A stretch of 64,000 nt of DNA from contig NZ_SIZW01000040.1 in the NCBI RefSeq assembly GCF_009866805.1, positions 744,001-808,000 of the forward strand, read 5' to 3'. The notes under the pieces are model-generated. The model was not told where the DNA came from, made no database searches, and was given only the letters and a program-made list of their open reading frames with translations. Of this stretch, positions 52,673 to 62,467 are shown in pieces (the first letter of the stretch is position 1; every line of letters starts with the position of its first letter). This DNA is from Schauerella aestuarii (GTDB taxonomy: Bacteria; Pseudomonadota; Gammaproteobacteria; Burkholderiales; Burkholderiaceae_B). Made by a program: the position numbers and the translations under genes.

Positions 52673-52945
52673 ATGGTCACTTCTAAACCTTCCAACGCCG
52701 CGTCGGCCGAATCGGATCCGCAGGATTTCGAATCGGCGCTGGCCGAACTCGAAAACCTCGTGGCGTCCATGGAAGATGGCGGCTTGCCGCTCGAACAGTC
52801 GCTCGCCGCCTATCGCCGCGGCGTGGCGCTGTCGCGCATTTGCCAGGATCGTCTGGCCAGCGCTGAACAGCAGGTCAAGGTTCTGGAAGGCGAGCTGTTG
52901 CGCCCTCTGGATCGTGCAGCACTGGATGACGACGCCCAAGGATGA
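52673..52945 (+). CDS. xseB: Exodeoxyribonuclease VII small subunit
   Basis: 90 residues. 'DFESALAELENLVASMEDGGLPLEQSLAAYRRGVAL' in parts is the XseB coiled-coil family signature. It binds XseA (elsewhere) to degrade single-stranded DNA. It overlaps ispA by 4 bases (ATGA), as in many betaproteobacteria. An upstream ATG at 52646 would add 9 residues. Confidence 0.92.
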   Translation: MVTSKPSNAASAESDPQDFESALAELENLVASMEDGGLPLEQSLAAYRRGVALSRICQDRLASAEQQVKVLEGELLRPLDRAALDDDAQG

Positions 52946-53853
52946 AGGACGGTCACCTCGCTTTTGAAGAGTGGCTGGTGCAACGCGCCCAGCATGTGGA
53001 GTCGGTACTCGACGAGCATATGCCGGCGGCCGACGATGTGCCGATGCGCCTGCACGATGCCATGCGATATGCCGTGCTGGGCGGTGGCAAGCGTGTGCGT
53101 GCGGCGCTCGTGTACGCAGCGGGTGCGGCGTGCTACACCGGCGGCAACACGATCGCGCTGGACGCGTCGCTGGACCGCGCGGCGGCTGCCGTCGAACTCG
53201 TGCATGCCTACTCGCTGGTGCATGACGATCTGCCGTGTATGGACGACGACACGCTGCGCCGGGGCCGGCCCACGGTGCATATCCGCTATGACGAAGCCAC
53301 CGCAATGCTGGCGGGCGACGCCTTGCAGCCGCTGGCCTTCGAGTTGCTGGCCGAGATGCCGATCGCGCCTGCACTCGTAGTACAGGCGGTTTACGTGCTT
53401 ACCCGTGCGAGCGGCAGCCAAGGCATGGCCGGCGGTCAGGCGATCGACCTGCAAAGTGTGGGCCATGCGCTCACGCGCGATGAGCTCCAGATCATGCACA
53501 GTATGAAAACCGGCGCCATGCTCGAAGCGAGTGTGGCGTTGGGCGGCATCGTGGCGGGGGCGAGTTCCAGCACGCGCCGGGCGCTTGACGCCTATGCGCA
53601 GGCGATTGGATTGGCGTTTCAGGTGGTGGACGACATCCTCGACGTGACCGCCGATAGCGCGGCGCTCGGCAAAACGCCAGGCAAGGATGCCGCCGAAAAT
53701 AAACCGACTTATGTGTCGCTGCTGGGCCTCGAGCCGGCGCGCGCATTTGCTGAAGAGCTTCGTTTGGCAGCCCTGGGTGCATTGGCACCGCTGGGCGGGA
53801 CGGGCGCCCGGTTGGCTCAACTGGCCGACTTCATCGTGCTGCGCGACCGCTGA
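52942..53853 (+). CDS. ispA: (2E,6E)-farnesyl diphosphate synthase
   Basis: 303 residues. The first Asp-rich motif is '[18 protein letters not shown]' and the second is '[12 protein letters not shown]'. 'GGKRVRAAL' binds isopentenyl diphosphate. It builds C15 farnesyl diphosphate from IPP and DMAPP for quinone and undecaprenyl lipid synthesis. It lies between xseB and dxs, the usual isoprenoid cluster. Confidence 0.93.
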   Translation: MKDGHLAFEEWLVQRAQHVESVLDEHMPAADDVPMRLHDAMRYAVLGGGKRVRAALVYAAGAACYTGGNTIALDASLDRAAAAVELVHAYSLVHDDLPCMDDDTLRRGRPTVHIRYDEATAMLAGDALQPLAFELLAEMPIAPALVVQAVYVLTRASGSQGMAGGQAIDLQSVGHALTRDELQIMHSMKTGAMLEASVALGGIVAGASSSTRRALDAYAQAIGLAFQVVDDILDVTADSAALGKTPGKDAAENKPTYVSLLGLEPARAFAEELRLAALGALAPLGGTGARLAQLADFIVLRDR

Positions 53854-53914
53854 CCGGCATTTGCGCCCGGCGCGCTACTTGCGCGGGCAACGCTTCCTAA
53901 TTGATGATGTGCGT

Positions 53915-55831
53915 ATGACCAACACTGAACTTCTGGACCGCATCCAAACCCCTGACGATCTGAAAGGGCTGGATCGACGCGACCTCAAGACGCTTGCCGG
54001 CGAGTTACGCGGGTTCGTTCTGGAGTCGGTGTCGGCCACGGGCGGCCATTTGTCGTCCAACCTCGGCACGGTCGAGCTGACGTTGGCGTTGCACCACGTG
54101 TTCGCCACACCGCACGATCGCATCGTCTGGGATGTGGGCCACCAGTCCTACCCGCACAAGATATTGACGGGCCGCCGGGCCGGCATGACGTCGCTGCGTC
54201 AGCAGGACGGAATCTCGGGCTTTCCGAAGCGCAGCGAGTCGGAGTACGACGCATTCGGCACCGCGCACTCGTCGACGTCGATTTCTGCAGCACTGGGGAT
54301 GGCGGTGGCCTCCCGCAACGCCGGCATCTCACGTCAGCACATTGCGGTGATCGGCGACGGCGCGATGTCGGCTGGGATGGTCTTCGAGGCGATGAACAAT
54401 GCGGGTGTCACGCCCGATATCAATCTGCTCGTCATTCTGAACGACAACGATATGTCGATTTCGCCGCCGGTAGGCGCGTTGAATCGCTATCTCGCTCGCC
54501 TGATGAGCGGTCAGTTTTACGCCACGGCCAAGAACGTCGGTCGGGCGGTGCTGCAGCATGTGCCGCCCGTGCTCGAACTGGCTCGCCGTTTCGAAGAGCA
54601 TGCCAAGGGCATGATCGTGCCGGCGACGATGTTTGAAGAGTTCGGCTTCAATTATGTCGGCCCGATCGACGGTCACGATCTCGATGCGCTGGTGCCCACC
54701 CTGCAGAACCTGCGGGCGCTGGGCGGATTGCAATTCCTGCACGTGGTGACCAAGAAGGGGCAAGGCTACAAGCTGGCCGAGGCCGATCCGGTGCTTTATC
54801 ACGGCCCGGGCAAGTTCGATCCGGCCGTGGGAATCCAAAAGGCCACTGGCCCGGGCAAGACCACGTTCACGCAGGTTTTTGGACAATGGCTGTGCGACAT
54901 GGGCGCAGTGGATGACAAGCTTTGCGGCATCACGCCGGCCATGCGTGAAGGCAGTGGCCTCGTTGCGTTCGAACAACGGTTTCCCACACGCTATTTCGAC
55001 GTGGGCATCGCCGAGCAACATGCGGTGACTTTCGCCGCCGGCCTGGCATGTGAAGGGCAGAAGCCCGTGGTTGCCATCTACTCGACGTTTCTGCAGCGCG
55101 GCTACGATCAGATGATCCATGACGTGGCCTTGCAGAACCTGGATGTAACCTTCGCGCTGGACCGTGCGGGATTGGTGGGCGCCGATGGTGCCACGCATGC
55201 AGGCAATTACGACATCGCCTTCATGCGCTGCATCCCGAATATGGTGATCGCCACACCGTCCGATGAAAATGAAACCCGTTTGCTGCTGAGTACCTGTTAT
55301 CGCCATAACGGGCCGGCTGCCGTGCGTTATCCCCGAGGGGCCGGCTGCGGCGCCGCGATTGAAACGGGGTTGTCCGACGTGCCCGTGGGCCGCGGCGTGG
55401 TGCGGCGCGAAGGCGAGCGGATCGCGATTCTGGCATTCGGCACGCTGCTCCAACCGGCGTTGGTGGCAGGTGAGGCGCTTAACGCCACCGTGGTTGACAT
55501 GCGTTTCGTCAAACCCATCGATGCGGCATTGATTGCCGGTCTGGCGGGTAGTCACGACGCGTTTGTCACGATCGAGGATGCAGCCATCATGGGCGGGGCC
55601 GGCAGTGCGGTGTGCGAGTCGCTCAATGCTGCGCAACTCGTCAAGCCCGTGTTGCAACTGGGTTTGCCGGATGCCTTCATCGACCATGGCGATCAGGTCG
55701 CTTTGCTGGCGCAGCAGGGCCTGGATGCGAAGGGCATCGAAGCGTCCATCCGGGCGCGCTTCCCGGCGCCCGCAGCCGCCGGCTTGCGTGCGGTACCGTC
55801 CATCGAACCTAAAGCGGCCAAGTCGGTCTGA
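53915..55831 (+). CDS. dxs: 1-deoxy-D-xylulose-5-phosphate synthase
   Basis: 638 residues from the ATG at 53915, normal for Dxs. '[14 protein letters not shown]', the ThDP/Mg motif '[19 protein letters not shown]', and the transketolase pyrimidine part '[18 protein letters not shown]' are all present. It condenses pyruvate and glyceraldehyde 3-phosphate in the first step of the MEP pathway, feeding IspA just upstream. A 61-base spacer separates it from ispA. Confidence 0.95.
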   Translation: MTNTELLDRIQTPDDLKGLDRRDLKTLAGELRGFVLESVSATGGHLSSNLGTVELTLALHHVFATPHDRIVWDVGHQSYPHKILTGRRAGMTSLRQQDGISGFPKRSESEYDAFGTAHSSTSISAALGMAVASRNAGISRQHIAVIGDGAMSAGMVFEAMNNAGVTPDINLLVILNDNDMSISPPVGALNRYLARLMSGQFYATAKNVGRAVLQHVPPVLELARRFEEHAKGMIVPATMFEEFGFNYVGPIDGHDLDALVPTLQNLRALGGLQFLHVVTKKGQGYKLAEADPVLYHGPGKFDPAVGIQKATGPGKTTFTQVFGQWLCDMGAVDDKLCGITPAMREGSGLVAFEQRFPTRYFDVGIAEQHAVTFAAGLACEGQKPVVAIYSTFLQRGYDQMIHDVALQNLDVTFALDRAGLVGADGATHAGNYDIAFMRCIPNMVIATPSDENETRLLLSTCYRHNGPAAVRYPRGAGCGAAIETGLSDVPVGRGVVRREGERIAILAFGTLLQPALVAGEALNATVVDMRFVKPIDAALIAGLAGSHDAFVTIEDAAIMGGAGSAVCESLNAAQLVKPVLQLGLPDAFIDHGDQVALLAQQGLDAKGIEASIRARFPAPAAAGLRAVPSIEPKAAKSV

Positions 55832-55877
55832 TTCGGGACTGGTGCGATGGCAAGACAGTGCGTCGCAGCAAATCCCA

Positions 55878-55907
55878 CCAACCCCTACAGGGTTTTTACG
55901 GGGTTGG
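55878..55907 (+). terminator. Inverted repeat after dxs
   Basis: CCAACCCC-N14-GGGGTTGG, perfect 8-bp arms, 46 bases after the dxs stop. A T-run lies inside the loop rather than after the stem, so it is a weak terminator or a regulatory hairpin for folE2. Confidence 0.45.
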
Positions 55908-55989
55908 CAGCGTTTCATGCGCCATAATGGACTCCTCTAATATTTCCTGGCCTCTCGTCTCGCGATGAGCGGCCTCGACAGGTAAGCAT

Positions 55990-56787
55990 ATGAATTCCCC
56001 CATCGACCCTGCTTTGGTCATGCCCGATGTGCAGAGTTCGCAAGACACTCGGCACATCCCGATTCAACGCGTGGGTATTCGCGGCGTTCGCCATCCGATG
56101 CTGGTGCAAGCCGGCGACGGCTCGGCGCAGCCTACCGTGGCCAACTGGACGCTGACCGTGGCGCTGCCTGCCGAAGAGAAGGGCACGCACATGTCGCGTT
56201 TCATCGCCCTGCTCGAAAAGCACCGCTCGGTGCCCATGACGCCGGCGTTGTTCAGCGGCATGGCGCGCGAAATGTTGCCGCTGCTGCACGCAGAGCGTGG
56301 CGATCTCACGGCGGCTTTCCCGTACTTCGTCAATAAGTCGGCACCGGTATCCGGTGTGCAGAGCTTGCTCGACTATGAAGTGCAGTGGATCGCACGTGCG
56401 GTGGGCGAATCGGTGGAGTTCGAGTTGGTGGTTCAGGTGCCGGTGACGAGCCTGTGCCCCTGTTCCAAGGCGATTTCCGAATACGGCGCCCACAACCAGC
56501 GTTCGCACGTGACGGTATTCGCCGTCACGACTGAGACGGTGGATATGGAAGGCATCATTCGCGCAGTGGAGCAGGAGGCATCCTGCGAGTTGTGGGGGCT
56601 GCTCAAGCGACCGGACGAGAAGTTCGTGACCGAACGCGCCTACGACAATCCGAAGTTCGTCGAAGATCTGGTGCGCGACGTGGCGGCCCGTATCGGCGCC
56701 TTGCCCGGTGTGGCGCGTTATCGCATCGAAGCCGAAAACTTCGAATCGATTCACAATCACTCGGCTTACGCGGTCGTCGAAGGCTGA
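55990..56787 (+). CDS. folE2: GTP cyclohydrolase FolE2 (type IB)
   Basis: 265 residues. '[13 protein letters not shown]', '[11 protein letters not shown]' with the catalytic/metal Cys, and 'NQRSHVTVF' are FolE2 hallmarks. It converts GTP to dihydroneopterin triphosphate for folate. It can use metals other than zinc and often replaces FolE under zinc limitation; I see no convincing Zur box. It has its own 158-base upstream region after dxs. Confidence 0.93.
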   Translation: MNSPIDPALVMPDVQSSQDTRHIPIQRVGIRGVRHPMLVQAGDGSAQPTVANWTLTVALPAEEKGTHMSRFIALLEKHRSVPMTPALFSGMAREMLPLLHAERGDLTAAFPYFVNKSAPVSGVQSLLDYEVQWIARAVGESVEFELVVQVPVTSLCPCSKAISEYGAHNQRSHVTVFAVTTETVDMEGIIRAVEQEASCELWGLLKRPDEKFVTERAYDNPKFVEDLVRDVAARIGALPGVARYRIEAENFESIHNHSAYAVVEG

Positions 56788-57000
56788 CGCGCGCGATTCG
56801 GTGATTGACGGGCCGGCGTCCTTGAGGGGAGGCCGGCCCGATTCGCTTTCTGTTTCCGGGCGATGCTGGCATGCCGTGCGATGTGGGGCGTAGGCCGTCG
56901 GAGAATCACCCGAGGGGATGCTTCACGCTGTTGCTGTGGGTGCCAGGCGACGTTCGAGGCCGCTTGGATAGGGGCGGTGCACGCTCGGATCACGCGGCCA

Positions 57001-57029
57001 TTGCGTTTTAAAGCCAGTACAGCGATAAT
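57001..57029 (+). promoter_or_regulatory. Sigma-70 promoter of the rpsF operon
   Basis: TTGCGT (57001-57006), 17-base spacer, GATAAT (57024-57029). Transcription would start near 57036. Confidence 0.6.
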
Positions 57030-57083
57030 CGAAGGCTTTCTTGCTCGATCTGCCAGAGGTTTTTTGGCCGACGGGCTGTTTTG

Positions 57084-57099
57084 CCGGTGGGCACACCGG
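57084..57099 (+). promoter_or_regulatory. Leader hairpin upstream of rpsF, candidate S6:S18 autoregulatory site
   Basis: CCGGTG-GGCA-CACCGG, perfect 6-bp stem, ending 13 bases before the AAGGAG of rpsF. Autoregulation of this operon by the S6:S18 complex through a leader hairpin with CCG/GGUG elements is known in several bacteria; whether this hairpin is that element is an inference. Confidence 0.45.
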
Positions 57100-57125
57100 T
57101 GAAATATCCTCAAGGAGTATTATCC

Positions 57126-57503
57126 ATGCGCCACTACGAAGTAGTGTTTATCGTTCATCCCGATCAAAGCGAGCAAGTGCCCGCCATGATCGAACGCTAC
57201 CAGACCCTCGTGACCGGCCAAGGTGGCTCGGTTCATCGTCTGGAAGACTGGGGCCGTCGTCAACTGGCCTATCCGATCCAGAAACTCGTCAAGGCTCACT
57301 ATGTGTGCCTGAACATCGAGTGCGGCCAAGGCACGCTCGACGAGCTCGAACACTCGTTCCGCTACAACGACGCCGTGTTGCGCCATCTGGTCATCAAGAC
57401 CAAGAAGGCTCAAGCCACCCCGTCGTTGATGATGAAGTCGGTCGAACGCGAAGAAGCGCGCAAGGCCTCGTCGGAAGCTACGGCTGCTCCGGCGGCTGAG
57501 TAA
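57126..57503 (+). CDS. rpsF: 30S ribosomal protein S6
   Basis: 125 residues from the ATG at 57126 with CAAGGAG upstream. '[22 protein letters not shown]' in parts and '[24 protein letters not shown]' are S6 signatures. It pairs with S18 in the 30S platform. The tail is Ala/Glu-rich. First gene of the ribosomal cluster. Confidence 0.97.
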   Translation: MRHYEVVFIVHPDQSEQVPAMIERYQTLVTGQGGSVHRLEDWGRRQLAYPIQKLVKAHYVCLNIECGQGTLDELEHSFRYNDAVLRHLVIKTKKAQATPSLMMKSVEREEARKASSEATAAPAAE

Positions 57504-57518
57504 TCGGACGCTGTCGTT

Positions 57519-57854
57519 ATGGCAGCGGGTTTGCCCGTCAACCGGTTGTTGATGACTGTGCAGGTACTCGAAAGAGAGCCGCTACGTCACACTCCCGCAG
57601 GGTTGCCCGCATTGGAGTTGTTGTTCAGCCACACCGCTGAAGTCGTCGAAGCCGGGTTACCGCGCCGCGTCGATCTCACGATTGGGGCGATCGCGCTGGG
57701 TGATCTGGCACTGCTTCTGGTGGATATGCCACTGGGTTCGGTGCTCGATGTCGAGGGTTTCCTCGCTCCAGTACGTAAGGATTCCGCCAAGCTGCGCATG
57801 CACTTGCAAAAGGCAAACGTGGTCGGTGGAGGCAACGATCCCTTGGTGGCTTGA
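57519..57854 (+). CDS. priB: Primosomal replication protein N
   Basis: 111 residues. An OB-fold with '[31 protein letters not shown]' in parts. PriB binds ssDNA and helps restart forks with PriA. It lies between rpsF and rpsR, its standard place in beta- and gammaproteobacteria. Confidence 0.92.
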   Translation: MAAGLPVNRLLMTVQVLEREPLRHTPAGLPALELLFSHTAEVVEAGLPRRVDLTIGAIALGDLALLLVDMPLGSVLDVEGFLAPVRKDSAKLRMHLQKANVVGGGNDPLVA

Positions 57855-57995
57855 GGCTGACACCTCCGGTACTGCAAAACGACAAGATTCGGCTCGACGC
57901 ATCACCCAAGCAGACACAAGCGGGACGGTTCACCGTCCTAACGAATTCGGATAGATGACGGATCGAAAGATCCGAAGCAAACAAAGAGGCACATC

Positions 57996-58268
57996 ATGGC
58001 TTTCTTCGGAAAACGCAAAGAGAAACGCAAATTCGCGCAGCAGAACCCGCTGTTCAAGCGTCGTAAGTTCTGCCGCTTCACCGCCGCCGGCGTCGAAGAG
58101 ATCGATTACAAGGATCTCGACACGCTGCGCGACTTCGTGCAAGAAAACGGCAAGATCATCCCCGCCCGTTTGACCGGCACCAAGGCTCACTACCAACGTC
58201 AACTGGATACCGCCATCAAGCGTGCGCGTTTCCTGGCGTTGTTGCCTTACACCGACAACCACAACTGA
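57996..58268 (+). CDS. rpsR: 30S ribosomal protein S18
   Basis: 90 residues. '[29 protein letters not shown]' in parts and '[32 protein letters not shown]' mark S18. GAGG lies before the ATG. The 141-base gap after priB shows no gene. Confidence 0.97.
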   Translation: MAFFGKRKEKRKFAQQNPLFKRRKFCRFTAAGVEEIDYKDLDTLRDFVQENGKIIPARLTGTKAHYQRQLDTAIKRARFLALLPYTDNHN

Positions 58269-58282
58269 TCCGGGAGATCGAT

Positions 58283-58738
58283 ATGCAAATTATCCTGCTC
58301 GAAAAAGTCGTCAACCTGGGCAACCTGGGTGAAGTCGTTCGCGTGCGTGACGGTTACGCCCGCAATTTCCTGATTCCCCAGCGCAAGGCCCGTCGTGCCA
58401 CGGAAGCGGCGCTGAAGGAATTCGAAGCCCGCCGCGCCGAACTCGAAAAAGCCCAGGCTGAAAAGCTGGCTGCTTCGCAATCGGTTGGCGAGAAGCTCAA
58501 CGGCTTCAAGCTGACGATTTCGCAAAAGGCCGGCGTCGACGGCCGTCTGTTCGGTTCGGTCACGAACATGGACATCGCTGCCGAGCTGCGCAAGCAAGGC
58601 TTCGAAACGGTTGAAAAGTCGCAAGTGCAACTGCCCAACGGCGCAATCAAGACCGTCGGCGAATACCCCGTTCAGGTTCAACTGCACGCTGACGTGCTGT
58701 CGGACGTGACCGTTGTGGTTCAAGGCGAAATGTCGTAA
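58283..58738 (+). CDS. rplI: 50S ribosomal protein L9
   Basis: 151 residues. The N-terminal '[32 protein letters not shown]', quoted in parts, is the L9 signature; a long connecting helix and C-terminal domain follow. It binds 23S rRNA domain V and limits frameshifting. GGGAG lies upstream. A strong terminator follows. Confidence 0.97.
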   Translation: MQIILLEKVVNLGNLGEVVRVRDGYARNFLIPQRKARRATEAALKEFEARRAELEKAQAEKLAASQSVGEKLNGFKLTISQKAGVDGRLFGSVTNMDIAAELRKQGFETVEKSQVQLPNGAIKTVGEYPVQVQLHADVLSDVTVVVQGEMS

Positions 58739-58774
58739 GCCTTAGAGGCACACGCCTTTAACCGCTTGCGGTAC

Positions 58775-58804
58775 AAAAAAGCCGGTCTGTGTGCCGGCTT
58801 TTTT
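58775..58804. terminator. Bidirectional hairpin terminator after rplI
   Basis: AAAAAAGCCGG-N8-CCGGCTTTTTT, 11-bp arms with A and T tracts. It ends the ribosomal operon before the kinase-like gene and dnaB. Confidence 0.85.
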
Positions 58805-58847
58805 CATTTGTTCATCTACTAGATCTGTTCGTCTACTAGGAAACCTT

Positions 58848-59684
58848 TTGACCGATACGCCGCATCATCGCACCGCGCCGCCCGGCCTTGAAGCGCGCCT
58901 TCAGGCCATGGATCCGGCGCGAGAACCCGGCGTGCGCTGGCTCGAAGTCGATGGTGTGCCGTGCATCGTCAAACGCCGCCGTCCGAGCGTGGCGCGCGGC
59001 GTCAGTTATGCGATCCGCTATGTGCGGGCGTTTGCGATCGGCGTGACCTGCAAGGTTGCGCTGGGCGAGTTTCCGCCACCCAATCTGCTGTTGCGCAATG
59101 GGTTGCCTTACGAGGCTGAACGGCTGAAGTTTCTTTCGCAAGCGGGATGCGCAGTCCCCAACATCTGGTTCGAAGGCCCTGGCGTGCTGGCGCTTGAGTA
59201 TGTGGGCGATAATGTGGCGCTGCTGCTGCGAGCCGCGCCGCAGCTGGAACGCCTGCAACTGGCTCGCGCGCTGGCTGAAGATCTGGCCGCGTTCCATGCG
59301 CGCGGTTTTTGGCATGGCGGGGCGCAGGTTCGCAATCAAACCATGCGCGATGGCGAATTGTGGCGTATCGACTTTGAGGAAAATATTGGCGGCGCGTTAT
59401 CGTTGCCGTTGTCGCAGGCTTACGATGTGTTCCAGCTGCTCTCGTCCCTCATGGCGATGCGCCATGTGTCCGATGCGGATATGCGCGAGATCGGGCCGGT
59501 CGTGCTGGATACTTATTTCGCCCGGCATCCCGATGCCGGCGTACGGGCACAACTGACCCGTCTGGGCAAGATGGTTTGCCGCATTACCGATGCGCTCCGA
59601 CCTGTGCTGGGTCGTGTGGAATGGCGCGACGTGAAGGGCTTTTACCGTGTTGCCGACACCTTACGTTTACTATTGAAATCATGA
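58848..59684 (+). CDS. Kinase-like fold protein of unknown function, coupled to dnaB
   Basis: 278 residues from a TTG with AGGA about 6 bases upstream. The fold shows a Kdo-kinase/Bud32-like pattern: 'CIVKRRRP' (Lys42 in the place of the ATP lysine), 'EYVGDN' hinge-like element, 'HARGFWHGGAQVRNQT' and 'RIDFEENIG'. In the catalytic loop the usual HxDLxxxN reads HGGAQVRN, so the catalytic Asp is Gly158, while the metal Asp (D175) remains. It could be a pseudokinase or an unusual LPS sugar kinase. Its stop overlaps the dnaB start by 4 bases. Confidence 0.72.
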   Translation: MTDTPHHRTAPPGLEARLQAMDPAREPGVRWLEVDGVPCIVKRRRPSVARGVSYAIRYVRAFAIGVTCKVALGEFPPPNLLLRNGLPYEAERLKFLSQAGCAVPNIWFEGPGVLALEYVGDNVALLLRAAPQLERLQLARALAEDLAAFHARGFWHGGAQVRNQTMRDGELWRIDFEENIGGALSLPLSQAYDVFQLLSSLMAMRHVSDADMREIGPVVLDTYFARHPDAGVRAQLTRLGKMVCRITDALRPVLGRVEWRDVKGFYRVADTLRLLLKS

Positions 59685-61054
59685 ACGCCGCTGCCGATTC
59701 CCCCCTCGAATATCTGCGGGTACCCCCGCATTCGGTCGAAGCCGAACAGTCCGTCCTGGGCGGCTTGCTGCTGGACAACTCGGCGTGGGACAAAATCGCC
59801 GATGTGTTGCTCGAGGAAGATTTCTACCGCCACGATCATCGTCTGATCTGGAACCACATCGCGCGTTTGATCGGCCTGTCGCGTCCGGCGGACGTGATCA
59901 CGGTCAATGAATCGCTCAGCATGGGCGGCAAGCTGGAAGAAACCGGCGGGCTGACCTATCTGAACGCGTTGGCGCACAACACCCCATCGGCGGCAAACAT
60001 CCGGCGTTACGCCGAGATCGTTCGCGAGCGTTCCACGCTGCGCAAGCTGGTGTCGATCGCCGATGATATCTCGTCGGCTGCGCTCAATCCCCAAGGCAAG
60101 GAAGCCCGTCAGATTCTGGACGAGGCTGAAACGCAGGTGTTCAAGATCGCGCAAGAGGGCGCACGCGGTACGCAGGGCTTCCAGGTGATTCAGCCGCTGC
60201 TGACCCAGGTGGTCGAGCGGATCGACGAGCTGTACCACCGCGACAGCACCTCGGATGTGACGGGCGTGCCCACGGGTTTTGCCGATCTGGACAAGATGAC
60301 GTCCGGTCTGCAGGCCGGTGACTTGGTGATCGTGGCCGGCCGACCGTCGATGGGTAAAACGTCGTTTTCGATGAACATCGGTGAACACGTCGCCATCGAG
60401 CAGGGCCTGCCGGTGGCCGTGTTTTCCATGGAAATGGGCGCGGTGCAGTTGGCCATGCGGATGCTGGGTTCGGTCGGGATGCTGGATCAGCATCGCATGC
60501 GTACCGGCAAGTTGCTGCCGGAAGACTGGCCGCGCGTCACGCACGCCGTGCAGATGATGCAGGATGCGCAGTTGTACATCGATGAGACGCCGGCACTCAC
60601 TTCCATGGAGCTGCGCGCGCGTGCGCGTCGTCTGGCGCGCCAATGCGGGCAGCTCGGCCTCATCATCATCGACTATATCCAGCTCATGTCGGGTAACTCG
60701 GGTGGCGAAAACCGGGCCACCGAAATTTCGGAAATCAGCCGCTCGCTCAAGGGCTTGGCCAAGGAACTGGGCTGCCCGTTGATCGCGCTCTCGCAGTTGA
60801 ACCGCAGTCTGGAACAGCGCCCCAACAAACGGCCGGTGATGAGCGACTTGCGCGAATCGGGTGCTATCGAGCAGGATGCCGACGTGATCCTGTTCATTTA
60901 CCGGGACGAGGTCTACAACCCCGATTCGCCGGATAAAGGCACGGCCGAGATCATCATCGGCAAGCAGCGTAACGGGCCGATCGGTACGGTACGCATGACC
61001 TTCCAAGGCCAGAGCACGCGCTTCCTGAACTTCACCCCGGGTCAAACGTATTGA
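59681..61054 (+). CDS. dnaB: Replicative DNA helicase DnaB
   Basis: 457 residues from the ATG at 59681, overlapping the previous stop (ATGA). N-terminal domain 'PHSVEAEQSVLGGLLLDN' and RecA-like domain with Walker A 'GRPSMGKTSF', Walker B 'LIIIDYIQLMSG' and 'RESGAIEQDADVILFIYRDE'. It is the hexameric 5'-3' helicase of the replisome. No intein or insertion. The overlap means its translation depends partly on the kinase-like gene upstream. Confidence 0.96.
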   Translation: MNAAADSPLEYLRVPPHSVEAEQSVLGGLLLDNSAWDKIADVLLEEDFYRHDHRLIWNHIARLIGLSRPADVITVNESLSMGGKLEETGGLTYLNALAHNTPSAANIRRYAEIVRERSTLRKLVSIADDISSAALNPQGKEARQILDEAETQVFKIAQEGARGTQGFQVIQPLLTQVVERIDELYHRDSTSDVTGVPTGFADLDKMTSGLQAGDLVIVAGRPSMGKTSFSMNIGEHVAIEQGLPVAVFSMEMGAVQLAMRMLGSVGMLDQHRMRTGKLLPEDWPRVTHAVQMMQDAQLYIDETPALTSMELRARARRLARQCGQLGLIIIDYIQLMSGNSGGENRATEISEISRSLKGLAKELGCPLIALSQLNRSLEQRPNKRPVMSDLRESGAIEQDADVILFIYRDEVYNPDSPDKGTAEIIIGKQRNGPIGTVRMTFQGQSTRFLNFTPGQTY

Positions 61055-61251
61055 GTGTGGCCCGGTCGGTAACCGTGTCGGGCCGAATTCAGGTTTGGTG
61101 GCGGTGGAATCGGCGCTTGCGGGTGGACGGAATCGGGATTCAGGCGGGCGGGATCGGGGTCGGGTAGGGGGGCGAAGGCAGGTCCGGTTAGGGGTCGAAT
61201 TGGCGTCGAGCGCCAATGGCCATTCCGGGCGGGAACGGATCTATACCCATC

Positions 61252-61289
61252 AAAAAAAACGCGGCGGTCTGCAAAGACGCCGCGTTTTT
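61252..61289. terminator. Bidirectional hairpin terminator between dnaB and the convergent SBF-like gene
   Basis: AAAAACGCGGCG / CGCCGCGTTTTT with an 11-13 base inner part that can pair further. A and T tracts on both sides fit termination of both genes. The 197 bases between the dnaB stop and this hairpin are GC-rich and featureless. Confidence 0.8.
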
Positions 61290-61308
61290 CATACCTGCTT
61301 TGCGCCCA

Positions 61309-62304
61309 TCAGGCGTGTTCCAGTTCCTCGGCCGGATCCATCGGCCGTTTCGCGTAGCGCGACGCCAGCACCGAGCACACCATCAACTGGATCTGATGGA
61401 AGAGCATGAGGGGCAGCACAACGGCGCCCACGGCGCTGCCGGCAAACAGCACCTGCGCCATCGGCACACCACTCGCCAGGCTTTTCTTGGAACCGCAGAA
61501 GAGCAGCGTGATGCGATCGGCGGTATTGAACTTGAACAGCTTGCCCAAAAGAACCGAAATCAGCAGCGCGGCGGCCAGGATGACCACGCAGACCACCACA
61601 AGACCCAGAATCGCCGGAATCGGCGTATCGCGCCACAATCCACCGGTTACTGCTTCCGAAAACGCCACGTACACCACCAGCAGAATCGACCCTTGGTCGA
61701 CAAACTTGAGCATGGCCTTCTTGCGTTGGACCCAGGCACCGATCCAGCGGCGGGCGATTTGCCCGAGCACGAACGGCAGCAACAGTTGCAGCATGATCTT
61801 GCCGACGGCGTCGAACGAGATATGCGCTTCAGCGGCCTGAGCGACCACGAGTCCGACCAGCAGCGGGGTGATGAAAATGCCGATCAGGCTGGATGCGGAT
61901 GCGCTGCATACGGCAGCGGGAATATTGCCGCGGGCCATGGAGGTCAGGGCAATGGCCGACTGCACCGTTGCCGGCAAGCAGCACAGGAACATGACGCCGG
62001 TGTAGAGCTCAGGCGTGACAAGCGGCTGCAACAGCGGCTTGAATGCCAGGCCGAGCATCGGGAAAAGCACGAACGTGACGGTGAAGATGGTCGTATGCAA
62101 ACGCCAGTGCGTGGCGCCGGCGACGATCGCTTCGCGCGACAGGCGGGCGCCATGCAGGAAGAACAACAGGGCCACGGCCAGATTGGTGATCCACTGTACG
62201 ACGACGAGCGCTTGGCCCTGTGCCGGGAAAAAACTGGCCAGCGCTACGGCGCTCAGCAGGAACAGGATAAAGCGGTCGGGCAAGAGTCGTGACAGGCGTT
62301 TCAT
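61309..62304 (-). CDS. Bile acid:sodium symporter family protein (SBF-like, YfeH-type)
   Basis: 331 residues from the ATG at 62304; the frame is open to 62430 but passes through a terminator hairpin. About ten helices; 'NLAVALLFFLHGARLSREAI' and 'LCCLPATVQSAIALTSMARGNIPAAVCSAS' are the SBF-like signatures. Function of this branch is not settled; it probably moves an organic anion or nucleoside analogue with Na+. It converges on dnaB. Confidence 0.88.
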   Translation of the reverse strand: MKRLSRLLPDRFILFLLSAVALASFFPAQGQALVVVQWITNLAVALLFFLHGARLSREAIVAGATHWRLHTTIFTVTFVLFPMLGLAFKPLLQPLVTPELYTGVMFLCCLPATVQSAIALTSMARGNIPAAVCSASASSLIGIFITPLLVGLVVAQAAEAHISFDAVGKIMLQLLLPFVLGQIARRWIGAWVQRKKAMLKFVDQGSILLVVYVAFSEAVTGGLWRDTPIPAILGLVVVCVVILAAALLISVLLGKLFKFNTADRITLLFCGSKKSLASGVPMAQVLFAGSAVGAVVLPLMLFHQIQLMVCSVLASRYAKRPMDPAEELEHA

Positions 62305-62327
62305 GATGCAGAGTGAGCGATCGATAT

Positions 62328-62354
62328 AAAAAAAGCGATCCGGGTCGATCGCTT
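62328..62354 (-). terminator. Terminator after the pdxA-glycosylase operon
   Basis: On the - strand: AAGCGATC-GACCCG-GATCGCTT followed by a T-run. It lies about 115 bases after the glycosylase stop and 24 bases before the SBF-like start codon, so it separates the two transcripts. Confidence 0.75.
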
Positions 62355-62467
62355 GAAGACGAGGGGCATTGTAGTCCTGAAACAAACGGCCTAGCTGTCG
62401 AATAGCTGTCTGTGTCGATCGGCCCGGCATTCGGCGTCATGGGTATTGGCATGCGTGGTACGTGACC

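Larger units (their letters stand above)
56788..57125 (+). other. 338-base region upstream of rpsF with promoter and structured leader
   Basis: No gene seen. Its left half, to about 57000, is featureless GC-rich sequence. A good sigma-70 promoter lies at 57001-57029, and the transcript leader of about 90 bases carries a perfect hairpin just before the ribosome binding site. Confidence 0.55.

Noticed and set aside
54329-55918. Long antisense frame over dxs
   Set aside because: It covers a gene with clear Dxs motifs and has no recognisable domain.
55908-55989. Zur box upstream of folE2
   Set aside because: No convincing AT-rich palindrome of the Zur type could be seen.
59642-61216. Long antisense frame over dnaB
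   Set aside because: dnaB motifs are unambiguous on the other strand; the antisense product is Arg/His-rich and domain-free.
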